Part shown: piece after piece, positions 17,908 through 26,321 of the stretch | How positions within the stretch are numbered: the stretch's first letter is position 1 | How the letters are laid out: the number at the start of each line of letters is the position of its first letter | Assembly: GCF_014596935.1 (NCBI RefSeq) | Contig: NZ_JACVXC010000002.1 | Location: 282,627-346,626 of the forward strand | From: Aestuariibaculum suncheonense | Lineage (GTDB): Bacteria; Bacteroidota; Bacteroidia; Flavobacteriales; Flavobacteriaceae | Length of the DNA: 64,000 nucleotides | Reading direction: 5' to 3' | The notes under the pieces: generated by a model | Told to the model about the DNA's origin: nothing | The model's database searches: none | Seen by the model: only the letters and a program-made list of their open reading frames with translations | Made by a program: the position numbers and the translations under genes

Positions 17908-17929
17908 GGCTGATAGCAACTTGTTTTCA

Positions 17930-17965
17930 GTAACTTATGTTACTCCGCTTGGTAACATAAGTTAC
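17930..17965. promoter_or_regulatory. Twin FNR/CRP-like boxes (two GTAAC-N4-GTTAC palindromes)
   Basis: Two 14-bp palindromes, GTAACTTATGTTAC (17930-17943) and GTAACATAAGTTAC (17952-17965), are also exact reverse complements of each other. Their centres are 22 bp apart, two helical turns. The near box is centred about 40-43 bp upstream of the start site expected from the minus-7 element at 17900, the class II activator position. The far box overlaps the stop codon of the UspA gene. Confidence 0.75.
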
Positions 17966-18804
17966 ATTCGCTTTGGTAGGACTAATAATGGTATATTAAT
18001 TCTAAAGGCAAAGTCATCAACCTGATGCTTTTTGAAAACATTATCTAAAAACGAATGTTTTTTATTAGTCATCGTAATTAATTTCACATCGTTATTGGTG
18101 ATGTATCCTTGTACTGCATCAAAGACATCCTGTACATTAGTTTCAATCATTTTATAAGACACATCATCAAAGTTCTCATTAAAAAAATCTACATCCTGAA
18201 ATAATTCTGTAGCTTCAGCATGCTCTAAAACCACATGCAATACAGTTAGCTTACTGTTGTTTTTTATTATAATTTCATTTAAAAGCTCTAATTCATCCAT
18301 GTTGTACAGGGATTGAAAACTGGTTGTAAAAGCTACATCTTTTAATCCTGTGTATTTACAATGTTCTGGAACAACTAATACAGGAACCTTAACATGTTTT
18401 AACACGCGAACCGTGTTGCTACCAAAAACCACCTGACTTAAGCCTGTAGCGCCTTTGGTGCCCATAACAATCAAATCAATACCATTATTAATTACAGTCT
18501 GATTTATGGCATCGGTGAAATTATCATAGTCCACCATGGAAAAGAACTCATGCTTATCATTTTTGTATTCTTGTGTCAACTTTACAATCATCTTATCAAC
18601 AGAAACCTTAGCTGCTTCGACTATGGAGTCGTAAACCATACCCATTGGACTACCCATCATTAAATTATCGGAGACATAAGACGATACTTTTTGTACATTC
18701 AAAATATAAAAATTGCAAGATTCATCTTTAAACATATCTAAAGCATAGTGAATCGCGTTTATCGAATTTTCTGAGAAATCGGTAGGTAATAAAATCGTTT
18801 TCAT
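17962..18804 (-). CDS. Tandem universal stress protein (UspA)
   Basis: 280 aa holding two Usp domains. Domain 1 (1-145) begins MKTILLPTDFSENSINAIHYAL and has the nucleotide-binding signature GTKGATGLSQVVFGSNT (G-2x-G-9x-G-S). Domain 2 (155-280) is degenerate: it has VAFTTSFQSLYNMDEL and ends FRINIPLLVLPKRM but no complete G-2x-G-9x-G motif. Cytoplasmic stress protein, probably ATP-binding through domain 1. Its stop codon lies inside the regulatory palindromes of the following efflux operon. Confidence 0.92.
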   Translation of the reverse strand: MKTILLPTDFSENSINAIHYALDMFKDESCNFYILNVQKVSSYVSDNLMMGSPMGMVYDSIVEAAKVSVDKMIVKLTQEYKNDKHEFFSMVDYDNFTDAINQTVINNGIDLIVMGTKGATGLSQVVFGSNTVRVLKHVKVPVLVVPEHCKYTGLKDVAFTTSFQSLYNMDELELLNEIIIKNNSKLTVLHVVLEHAEATELFQDVDFFNENFDDVSYKMIETNVQDVFDAVQGYITNNDVKLITMTNKKHSFLDNVFKKHQVDDFAFRINIPLLVLPKRM

Positions 18805-19026
18805 AATTAAAAGGGTTTTCTTGTCACTCTTGTTTTACTCTAAAGAATAAACCATTAACATTCATACACATAAATTTACAAATACTTCAACTTATAAATT
18901 ATGACAATTATCAGTCCTCCTACATTATTACTTACAACAAATAAAAATTAGTATAATAGATGAAAGCATTGTATTTTCGGCACAATAAATGATAACCTTG
19001 ACGTTATAAATTAGAATCTAAATACT

Positions 19027-19794
19027 ATGAAGCGCATCCCATTTCTTTTCATGCTATTGTTAGCAATAGTATCGGCCAATGCTCAAAACACTGCTGTTGG
19101 TTATAACGAAAAACTAACCTACACCGCCTCCTACAATATGTCTGGGGTTTTAAACGATATCGCACAGGTAACCATGGAAACCAGTCCGGTAAAAACCTCT
19201 AAAGCTACCTTGTTAAGATTAAAATGTACGGCGGTAACTTATAGCAAATGGGATAACTTTTTTAAAATTAGAGATTTATACGAAAGTTATGTAAGCCCTA
19301 AAACGCTTACTCCTTATTTATATTCTCGTGACATTAACGAAGGTGGCTATTACAAATACATGAAATACACGTTTAGTCATAGTACCGGAACAGTAAAATC
19401 GTTAATGAAAAAGAAAAATAACTTCGAGGAAAATAAAACCGTAAAAATAAATGCCGGCACCAAAGATATCGTATCCACCATTTACAACTTAAGATTGATT
19501 GATTTTAGTACTATGAAAGTAGGAGCTAAAAAAAGTTTTACTATTATCTTTGACCGCGAAGAAACCAAAGGACAAGTTACTTATTTAGGTAAAGAAACCA
19601 TTAACACTGCCATCGGTAAGAAAGAATGTTACAAATTAGCAGTTGGTTCCAGTGACAATGTTTTACAAGGCACCGATAACAACCTGATATGGCTTACTGC
19701 CGATGCTAATAAAATTTTAGTGTATGGTAAGTTTAAAATTCCTGTTGGTAATGGTGAGTTGAAAATTAAATCGGCTACTGGATTAAAAAATTAA
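19027..19794 (+). CDS. DUF3108 domain-containing exported protein
   Basis: 255 aa with signal peptide (1-19, SANAQ). The mature part matches the DUF3108 pattern: YNEKLTYTASYNMSGVLNDIAQVTMET, conversion of sugar-like beta-strand repeats FFKIRDLYESYVSPKTLTPYLYSRDINEGGYY (split), a central DIVSTIYNLRLIDFSTMKVG, and late NNLIWLTADANKILVYGKF. Predicted periplasmic or outer-membrane-associated beta protein of unknown function. The next gene starts 7 bp downstream, so the two are probably co-transcribed. Confidence 0.8.
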   Translation: MKRIPFLFMLLLAIVSANAQNTAVGYNEKLTYTASYNMSGVLNDIAQVTMETSPVKTSKATLLRLKCTAVTYSKWDNFFKIRDLYESYVSPKTLTPYLYSRDINEGGYYKYMKYTFSHSTGTVKSLMKKKNNFEENKTVKINAGTKDIVSTIYNLRLIDFSTMKVGAKKSFTIIFDREETKGQVTYLGKETINTAIGKKECYKLAVGSSDNVLQGTDNNLIWLTADANKILVYGKFKIPVGNGELKIKSATGLKN

Positions 19795-19801
19795 TTGTAC
19801 A

Positions 19802-20314
19802 ATGAAAAAGACGCTAACCATATTAGCTGTAATAGCTTCCATTTTTGCCGTAATTTTTTCGGTATTACCAATATCTAATTTGGCTATTTTTCCCGGTATA
19901 GCCGCTCTTCTGTTCGCCGGTGGAGCATTTTACTTAAGCAAAAAAGCAGGAGAAGTTAAAAAATTAGTTCAGTTTTCATTTTTGCTAACCATTATTGCGT
20001 TGGCTCTAACTTCGTACAAAGCCATTTTTACAACGACTGAGGTTGAAAACACAGATGAACTTCAGGCTAAAGAAGAAGAATTTCAAGATGCGGCTATTGA
20101 AGAGTTAGAAGGTTTGGAAATTGAAATTGACGATGCCGAGCTAGGGGATTTAGAAATAGACAATACTGAACTAGAAGGCGTTGAAATTGACGACTCTCAA
20201 ATAGAATCTATCGAAATAAATGACGCTGAATTAGAAAATATTGAACTTAAAGCTGACGAGATTATAGATTCAGAAATAGAGTCATCAGATTTAGAAAACT
20301 TGGAAATTGAATAG
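19802..20314 (+). CDS. Small membrane protein with acidic C-terminal repeats
   Basis: 170 aa. Three hydrophobic helices (about 4-22, 26-44, 56-77) are followed by a highly acidic tail (about 84-170). From about 101 the tail repeats a roughly 10-residue unit of the form (I/L)E(I)(D/N)(D)xELE: for example LEIEIDDAELGD, LEIDNTELEG, VEIDDSQIES, IEINDAELEN. Codons vary between units, so the repeat is selected at protein level rather than a fresh DNA duplication. A beta-solenoid-like or calcium-binding tail is possible. Not recognised as a named family. It follows the DUF3108 gene by 7 bp. Confidence 0.7.
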   Translation: MKKTLTILAVIASIFAVIFSVLPISNLAIFPGIAALLFAGGAFYLSKKAGEVKKLVQFSFLLTIIALALTSYKAIFTTTEVENTDELQAKEEEFQDAAIEELEGLEIEIDDAELGDLEIDNTELEGVEIDDSQIESIEINDAELENIELKADEIIDSEIESSDLENLEIE

Positions 20315-20336
20315 TAAGTAATTTCCTTGGTTTTCA

Positions 20337-20344
20337 TATATTTG
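20337..20344 (+). promoter_or_regulatory. Minus-7 element upstream of first M28 peptidase gene
   Basis: TATATTTG matches TAnnTTTG exactly, about 90 bp before the chosen ATG at 20435, in the gap after the acidic-repeat gene. Confidence 0.45.
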
Positions 20345-20434
20345 GGACAGAAACAAAAATGAAACTCACAAGTTCAACATTTTTAAGCCCCAAAGAATGA
20401 TGGATGTAAGTTTCATGTGATATTAAGAAAACAC

Positions 20435-21490
20435 ATGAAAATCTTCTGCATGCTCTCGGCACTTACCTTAGTTGGTACTTGTGCAACACCTAAATACACG
20501 GCTAAAATTCAAAACATAAAAGACAGCATTCAATTGGTTGACGAATCTTTAGTTACAAAATATGCGAATACCATAACTGCTGAAGAACTAAAAATAGAGT
20601 TATATCAGTTTGCTTCAACATCCTTTGCTGGCCGTCGTGTTGGAGAACCCGGACAGAAAAAAGCTGCTAATTTCTTAAAATTCTACTATCAAAAGAAAGG
20701 TATTAAGTCTCCTTTAGGAGATACCATTAATTATTTTCAAAACATTCCTAAAGACTTTTTCTTTAGAGACATTAAACCAACTGAAAATGTCATGGCTTTT
20801 ATAAAAGGGATTGAATTTCCCGATGAAGTCATTATTATCTCTGCGCATTTAGACCACTTAGGAGTAAACGATAAAGGAGAAACCTATTTTGGAGCAGACG
20901 ACAATGCCTCCGGAACGGTAGCCTTAATGGAAATGGCTCAGGCTTTTGAAAAAGCAAAAAAAGACGGACATGGTCCTAAGCGAAGTATTTTATTTTTACA
21001 TTTAACCGCCGAAGAGATTGGCAAAAAAGGTTCGGAATACTATACACTACACCCTGTTTTTCCCTTAGAAAACACAGTAACTAATCTTAATATTGATATG
21101 ATTGGTCGCATAGATGATATCCATAAAAACAATCCTAATTACCTCTATTTAATCGGTGCTGATCGCATTAGTAAGGAATTGCACTATATTTCAGAAAAAA
21201 TCAATAACACCTATTTTAATATCGATTTAGACTACCGTTATAACGACGAGAGAGACAGAAATCAGTACTACACCCGATCTGATCATTATAATTTTGCAGC
21301 TAAAGGCATTCCGGTTATTTTCTATTTTAATGGCGAACATAGCGACTATCATCAACCCACCGATACTCCTGACAAGATTGAATTCACGCTTCTGGAGAAG
21401 CGCACAAGATTTATATTTGCAACAGCCTGGCAAATAGCGAACCAAAAGCACCGGTTACTTACAGATGTCAATAACCAATTGTTAAATTAA
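20435..21490 (+). CDS. M28 family metallopeptidase lipoprotein (copy 1)
   Basis: 351 aa from the ATG at 20435, chosen over an in-frame GTG at 20417 because it gives a clean lipoprotein signal with lipobox LVGTC. The peptidase domain carries the M28 dizinc ligands: SAHLDHLG (His), GADDNASGTVALME (Asp), TAEEIGKKGSEYY (catalytic Glu and ligand Glu), NIDMIGRID (Asp) and HSDYHQPTDT (His). Predicted aminopeptidase-type enzyme anchored in the cell envelope. A close paralogue follows 65 bp downstream. Confidence 0.9.
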   Translation: MKIFCMLSALTLVGTCATPKYTAKIQNIKDSIQLVDESLVTKYANTITAEELKIELYQFASTSFAGRRVGEPGQKKAANFLKFYYQKKGIKSPLGDTINYFQNIPKDFFFRDIKPTENVMAFIKGIEFPDEVIIISAHLDHLGVNDKGETYFGADDNASGTVALMEMAQAFEKAKKDGHGPKRSILFLHLTAEEIGKKGSEYYTLHPVFPLENTVTNLNIDMIGRIDDIHKNNPNYLYLIGADRISKELHYISEKINNTYFNIDLDYRYNDERDRNQYYTRSDHYNFAAKGIPVIFYFNGEHSDYHQPTDTPDKIEFTLLEKRTRFIFATAWQIANQKHRLLTDVNNQLLN

Positions 21491-21555
21491 TTTCAAAATC
21501 GAGCTGGCTGTAAATTCATTTTTGTAATATTAAGGTCTAAATAAATTTAACTTTC

Positions 21556-22566
21556 ATGAAACGACTAAGTGTTCTTTTGTGTACTAGCTTATTAATTGCA
21601 TCGTGTGGTACATCACAAAACAATCAAAAACAAGATAAAGATGATTTATCGGTAACTTATGCTGCAACTATCACCTCTGAAGAGTTAAAAGAAGCGCTTT
21701 ACACCTACGCGTCCGATGAATTTGAGGGGCGAAAAACCGGTGAACCAGGACAGAAAAAGGCTGTGAATTTTTTAAAAGACCATTACGAAAGTTTAGGTAT
21801 AGAATCACCAATTGCTAAAGGCGACTACTTTCAGGACATTCCAGAGTCTTTCTTTTCAAAAAAAGCCAAAGCTTCAGAAAACGTGGTGGCCTATATTAAA
21901 GGTACCGAAAAACCAGATGAAATTATTGTCGTTTCTGCCCATTTAGATCATATTGGGGTAAATGGCAACGGAAACATTAATAACGGTGCTGATGATGACG
22001 GATCTGGTACTGTGGCTATTTTAGAAATTGCAGAAGCCTTTAAAAAAGCTGCCGATAATGGTCACGGACCAAAACGCAGTATTTTATTTTTACACGTTAC
22101 AGGTGAAGAAATCGGACTCTTCGGTTCACGCTACTATACCGATGTCGACCCTATTTTCCCTCTTGAAAACACCGTTGCTGATTTAAACATCGATATGATT
22201 GGGAGAGTGGATAAAAAACATGAAAACAACCGTAATTATGTTTACCTGATAGGATCAGATAAGTTAAGTACCGAGTTGCATAACATTTCTGAAGACGTAA
22301 ACAAAAAATATGTAAACATCGATTTCGACTATAAGTACAACGATGACAAGGATCCAAACCGTTTTTATTACCGCAGCGACCACTACAATTTTGCAAAAAA
22401 CAACATTCCGGTTATATTCTATTTTAACGGTACTCACGACGATTATCACAGACCATCGGACACTCCTGATAAAATAGAATACGATTTATTAGAGACCCGT
22501 GCTCGCCTAGTATTTCATACGGCTTGGGAACTGGCCAATCGTAAAGAACGCATAAAATTAGATTAA
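21556..22566 (+). CDS. M28 family metallopeptidase lipoprotein (copy 2)
   Basis: 336 aa; lipoprotein signal with lipobox LIASC. Same domain and ligands as the upstream copy: SAHLDHIG, GADDDGSGTVAILE, TGEEIGLFGSRYY, NIDMIGRVD, HDDYHRPSDTPDK. The two proteins align over their whole length without large gaps and share long identical stretches (GHGPKRSILFLH; IPVIFYFNG), so this is a tandem duplication. Followed by a terminator at 22658. Predicted envelope aminopeptidase. Confidence 0.92.
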   Translation: MKRLSVLLCTSLLIASCGTSQNNQKQDKDDLSVTYAATITSEELKEALYTYASDEFEGRKTGEPGQKKAVNFLKDHYESLGIESPIAKGDYFQDIPESFFSKKAKASENVVAYIKGTEKPDEIIVVSAHLDHIGVNGNGNINNGADDDGSGTVAILEIAEAFKKAADNGHGPKRSILFLHVTGEEIGLFGSRYYTDVDPIFPLENTVADLNIDMIGRVDKKHENNRNYVYLIGSDKLSTELHNISEDVNKKYVNIDFDYKYNDDKDPNRFYYRSDHYNFAKNNIPVIFYFNGTHDDYHRPSDTPDKIEYDLLETRARLVFHTAWELANRKERIKLD

Positions 22567-22657
22567 CCGTTTGGGTATTGCCCTTCGGATAACGCTTTAT
22601 TAGTTGGACTTTTCCTTCAAAAAGAGTTTAAACAACCACTCAATCGTTAACACATAG

Positions 22658-22690
22658 AAAGCTTCTCAAAGTCATGAGAAGCTTTTTTTA
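22658..22690 (+). terminator. Rho-independent terminator after the M28 pair
   Basis: 11-bp perfect stem AAAGCTTCTCA / TGAGAAGCTTT (22658-22668 with 22675-22685), 6-base loop, then a T run. Confidence 0.85.
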
Positions 22691-22754
22691 TGCCGATTTT
22701 TTATTGAGGCTCACTTAATTTTTATAAAACATCATAATTGAGTAATATTGCTAT

Positions 22755-22931
22755 ATGGAATATACAGATTTAAAAGACCAACTCCCCAACGACGAAGGAC
22801 AATACCTAGTAAAAATAAAAACAAATCAAGGTTATCGCGAAAGCAAAGCCCTATGGACGCCACACGTAGGTTTTGTTTTGATTGATGATAGCTTAGTAAA
22901 CGAGGAACACATTATTGCCTGGAACATTTAA
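22755..22931 (+). CDS. Small hypothetical protein, 58 aa (DUF551-like?)
   Basis: ATG to TAA reads MEYTDLKDQLPNDEGQYLVK, continues through a hydrophilic middle (ESKALWTPHVGFVL) and ends EEHIIAWNI. Codon use looks like the neighbours and the product is balanced, not low-complexity. The pattern LP..(E/G)..YLV...W....W resembles small DUF551-type domains, but this is a weak impression. It stands alone between the M28 terminator and the tRNA-Ser promoter. Confidence 0.5.
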   Translation: MEYTDLKDQLPNDEGQYLVKIKTNQGYRESKALWTPHVGFVLIDDSLVNEEHIIAWNI

Positions 22932-23070
22932 TATGCCTTAAAAAGACTATTAACCAAAATAATCAATAGCAAAAAATACTTTTTCAAAGAATTATATAAG
23001 GCTCAATTCGCTAATACACAAACTGTTTAAACTAGCTAATAAAATTCGTGTAAAATGAAACAAAAAAATG

Positions 23071-23102
23071 TTTGCTAACAATAGAAAAGCTTACTATATT
23101 TG
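23071..23102 (+). promoter_or_regulatory. Promoter of tRNA-Ser
   Basis: Bacteroidota consensus: TTTG at 23071-23074 and TATATTTG at 23095-23102 with a 20-bp spacer. The tRNA begins 36 bp downstream. Confidence 0.75.
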
Positions 23103-23138
23103 CACCCGCATTCAGGGAATACCTGATGAGACACTCAA

Positions 23139-23223
23139 GGAGAAATGGCAGAGTGGTCGAATGCGGCAGTCTTGAAAACTGTTGAGGGTCACACCTCCGG
23201 GGGTTCGAATCCCTCTTTCTCCG
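23139..23223 (+). tRNA. tRNA-Ser (anticodon UGA)
   Basis: 85-base class II tRNA. Acceptor GGAGAAA pairs with TTTCTCC; the anticodon loop CTTGAAA puts TGA at 23173-23175; a long variable arm (GTTGAGGGTCACACCTCC) is typical of serine tRNA; the T arm GGGGGTTCGAATCCCTC is intact. No encoded CCA. Read UCA codons. Confidence 0.96.
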
Positions 23224-23246
23224 CTAAGAAGATATCAAATTCTACC

Positions 23247-23284
23247 AAAAAGCCCGAAAACATTATGATTTCGGGCTTTTTTAA
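23247..23284 (+). terminator. Rho-independent terminator after tRNA-Ser
   Basis: Stem AAAGCCCGAAA / TTTCGGGCTTT with a 9-base loop, then Ts. Its A-rich left side could also serve transcripts from the minus-strand kinase gene. Confidence 0.8.
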
Positions 23285-23432
23285 TTTTATTTATTCCCAA
23301 TTAAATTCATTTAAAACTAAATAAAACGAGACTAAATCGGTGTCACTTTTTCTACAGATTTACTGAGACCGAATTAAACACAATTACCTATAAACTTTAT
23401 TTACTACAAGTCTAGTCGATTAAAATATCTTA

Positions 23433-24317
23433 TTAATACGGATTTATAAATGTATCAATTTCTGACCTTAGCAAAACAGGATTTGCTCCTTCACTTTGGG
23501 CTACCATAGCACCAACTGCACATGCAAAATCTATCGCTTCTTGTGTATTTACTTCATTTAGTAATTGACTTATTAAAGACCCTAAAAACGAATCGCCAGC
23601 ACCAACAGTATCAATCACTTTTATTAAATAACCACTATTATAATAAAATTTGTCATTGTACAACAAAACAGCACCATGATGTCCTTTGGTCACACAAATG
23701 TGTTTGGTGTTTGTTTTCTCAGCAATGTATCTAATATTCTGCTCTAATGATAAATACTTTGAATCTAACAACTTGCTAACCTCATAAAGTTCATCATCAT
23801 TAAACTTTATAAAATCGGCTTCGTTCATTAATTTAGTTAAAAGCTCTTTAGTATAATATGGAGGTCTTAAATTTAAATCGAAAATTTTGTATTTAGCAAG
23901 TCCGATAAGTTTAAATAACGTATTTCTGGAGCTTTCGTCTCTTGCGGCTAGACTACCAAAAACAAAAGCATCTGAATTTTTAACTGCATTTTTGTTTATT
24001 TCTGTTAATCTGATTTTATCCCAAGCTCTTGGATATTTGATGTCGTAGGATGCCGATCCTTTATCATTTAACATGACTTTTACCTTACCCGTTTTATATT
24101 CATTGTGTACTTGAATACAACTGGAATCAATACCAACTTCTTTAATATAATTAAGCAATTTAGCTCCATTATTGCCTTGACCAATGGCACTAATCATGGT
24201 AACATCATTACCTAATGCTTGTAATCTGTTTGCGACATTTAAAGGAGCTCCTCCTATTTTTTTGTGGGTTGGAAATACATCCCACAACACTTCTCCAAAA
24301 CATACAATTTTCGACAT
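23433..24317 (-). CDS. PfkB-family carbohydrate kinase, probable fructokinase
   Basis: 294 aa. N-terminal KIVCFGEVLWDVFPTHKKIGGAP and later NVANRLQALGNDVTMIS are typical of fructokinases; the C-terminal DTVGAGDSFLGSL holds the anion hole and catalytic Asp242. Phosphorylates a sugar, most likely fructose to fructose-6-phosphate, in the cytoplasm. It is the last minus-strand gene of the fructan locus, separated from susD by 244 bp with a terminator-like hairpin, so expression may come from read-through or its own promoter. Confidence 0.85.
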   Translation of the reverse strand: MSKIVCFGEVLWDVFPTHKKIGGAPLNVANRLQALGNDVTMISAIGQGNNGAKLLNYIKEVGIDSSCIQVHNEYKTGKVKVMLNDKGSASYDIKYPRAWDKIRLTEINKNAVKNSDAFVFGSLAARDESSRNTLFKLIGLAKYKIFDLNLRPPYYTKELLTKLMNEADFIKFNDDELYEVSKLLDSKYLSLEQNIRYIAEKTNTKHICVTKGHHGAVLLYNDKFYYNSGYLIKVIDTVGAGDSFLGSLISQLLNEVNTQEAIDFACAVGAMVAQSEGANPVLLRSEIDTFINPY

Positions 24318-24489
24318 ATTATTTTCTTTTATAATTTTAGATTACCTCTCTGAATCATGTAATTTCAATGGTTTAATTTACATCTTTCTCAAAATTCCCC
24401 TTTCAGATTTAGTCTGTTTTTAAGTAGCAAAACTGGCTATTCAATTTCTACAGAAATCACCATGAAAAACATCAACTATATTACTCATA

Positions 24490-24528
24490 AAAATTCAAGT
24501 GGACATGTTATTATGCCCACTCGAATTA
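24490..24528 (-). terminator. Terminator-like hairpin downstream of susD
   Basis: 15-bp arms AATTCAAGTGGACAT (24492-24506) and ATGCCCACTCGAATT (24513-24527) with two mismatches. On the minus strand a TTTTT run follows. The rest of the 244-bp gap between susD and the kinase gene shows no ORF. Confidence 0.65.
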
Positions 24529-24561
24529 AAAACTACCAATCAAACTATATTCTAAATTTAT

Positions 24562-26319
24562 TTAATAACCGGGGTTTTGTTTGTATAAATCTCCTCCGGT
24601 AAAGTCAATCTCTCGTTGAGGAATTGGATAATACTCATCGCGTCCAGCTGTAAATTTTGCACTCGACAAGAAATCCTTTCTTGTCTTTTCTACATTTAAG
24701 TAAGCATTTAAAACAGGCTCAGCAATTCCCCATCTTACAAGGTCGAAAAATCTAGGTCCTTCCATACCAAATTCTAAACGTCTTTCAAATATTAAAGCTT
24801 TAAAAGCATCATCTTTAGACATCCCCATAGGATACATTCCAATATTATAAACATCACTAGCTCCTGCATCTATAGGACGTTGTGTACTGTTGGCTGCTCG
24901 GGTTCTGATTTCATTAATAATTGTAACGCCTTGATCTACTTGTCCAAGTTGAATTAGAGCTTCAGCTTTAAATAGAAGAACATCGGCATATCTTATAAAG
25001 TCAACATTCTTTGATGTTCCAATAAATGGACCTTCTTTAACATAACAAGAACAGTCGGGAGCTTGTTGCTCTTTCATATTCCCAAAATACCCATAAACTC
25101 CAGGGTCTCTGGCCCAGCTAAAATTGTAAATCATATCTCCCGTCTGATTAACGGTATTTCTGTATTTAAACGGGCGCCCAGGTATTCCTACCGTATGATC
25201 TATCCTAGGATCTAAAGTAATCCCCGCTGCCAAAGGTGTTTTTCCAGAAGCATCTACGACATTAAAAATATTACTATCGTTAAAGGTGTCTATTAAAGGT
25301 AATCCTGCTGCGTTTGTTTTAAACGCATTAACCATATTATGACTTGCTAAGTGGAAACCACAACATCCGTATAACCCTGTCCCGTGAGGCGAATTTAACC
25401 CTGTCACAAAACTCACGCGGCTTACTGTTGTTCCGTCATTAATGGAAAACTGTACAGCCCAAATAGATTCAGAACCATTATCATAACCATCTAAAAAATT
25501 ATTTCCATAATCTGGCTCTAGCGCCCCAGTTACATCATTTGCATAATCAATAACTTCCTGTAAACGAGATGTATTAATACTAGTTACCTGATGAGTTTCG
25601 TTTTGTTCGTAAGCCTGATATAGTCTTAATTTTGCTAAATAAGCTGCAGCTGCATTTTTATCGGCTCTTCCTACCTGATCCTGTGATTGAGGTAAATTAT
25701 TATACGCAAATAAAAAGTCGTCTGCAATGGTATTCCATAAATCGTCATTATCCACTTCATTAGATACCTGAAGGATTTCTTCTTGTGTTAACTCTTCTGT
25801 GATGTATGGAATTTTCTTAAACAACAGCTTTAACACAAAGTGCGAATGGGCTCTTAAAAAACGAAGCTCTGCCTGTCTTAAAGTTTTATCTGCGTAATCT
25901 ACTTCAGGTATATCATTAATCACTTTTAGAGCAAAATTGGCTCTTGAAATTGCTTTGTAATAATTTGTCCAGGTTCTAGGTCCCATCCAATCTGAAGGAT
26001 CGTCTGCAATGGTTAAGTTATACTGTTCGTAACGGTCGATAATATCAACATCACTGCGGCCACCACCACCTTTATAAGCATCATCAGAGCGGACACTTCC
26101 ATACACCCACATATGGGTTAAGGGCCCTACCATTTCATCATTTCCTATTCCAGCGTAAGCTGCAACTACTAAGGCTTCTGCATTTTCTGCTGTGGCTACA
26201 TTTTCGTTAGATAATACACCTTCTGGTTCGTATTCTAAAAAATCTTTGGAACAAGCAACTAATAAAAATGCCGCTAAAATTCCTAACCATATTGTTTTTG
26301 TATTTTTCATTGTTGTCAT
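24562..26319 (-). CDS. SusD/RagB-family outer-membrane glycan-binding lipoprotein
   Basis: 585 aa. Lipoprotein signal with lipobox LLVAC; SKDFLEYEPEG follows the Cys. Internal TPR-like helices (NYYKAISRANFALKVINDIP; AELRFLRAHSHFVLKLLF) and the C-terminal LIFERRLEFGMEGPRFFDLVRWG and YYPIPQREID are diagnostic of SusD. It caps the SusC barrel and binds the glycan at the cell surface. The start is ambiguous: ATG 26319, 2 bp after the susC stop, or ATG 26310. Context (GH32, fructokinase) points to fructan. Confidence 0.95.
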   Translation of the reverse strand: MTTMKNTKTIWLGILAAFLLVACSKDFLEYEPEGVLSNENVATAENAEALVVAAYAGIGNDEMVGPLTHMWVYGSVRSDDAYKGGGGRSDVDIIDRYEQYNLTIADDPSDWMGPRTWTNYYKAISRANFALKVINDIPEVDYADKTLRQAELRFLRAHSHFVLKLLFKKIPYITEELTQEEILQVSNEVDNDDLWNTIADDFLFAYNNLPQSQDQVGRADKNAAAAYLAKLRLYQAYEQNETHQVTSINTSRLQEVIDYANDVTGALEPDYGNNFLDGYDNGSESIWAVQFSINDGTTVSRVSFVTGLNSPHGTGLYGCCGFHLASHNMVNAFKTNAAGLPLIDTFNDSNIFNVVDASGKTPLAAGITLDPRIDHTVGIPGRPFKYRNTVNQTGDMIYNFSWARDPGVYGYFGNMKEQQAPDCSCYVKEGPFIGTSKNVDFIRYADVLLFKAEALIQLGQVDQGVTIINEIRTRAANSTQRPIDAGASDVYNIGMYPMGMSKDDAFKALIFERRLEFGMEGPRFFDLVRWGIAEPVLNAYLNVEKTRKDFLSSAKFTAGRDEYYPIPQREIDFTGGDLYKQNPGY

Positions 26320-26321
26320 TT

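Noticed and set aside
17930-17965. Reading the paired GTAAC palindromes as a rho-independent terminator of the UspA gene
   Set aside because: No T run follows on the minus strand, the element overlaps the stop codon itself, and each arm is a palindrome on its own, which fits protein binding better.
24318-24489. Possible small gene between pfkB and the susD hairpin
   Set aside because: Short frames only, no initiation context and no protein-like composition; treated as untranslated spacer.
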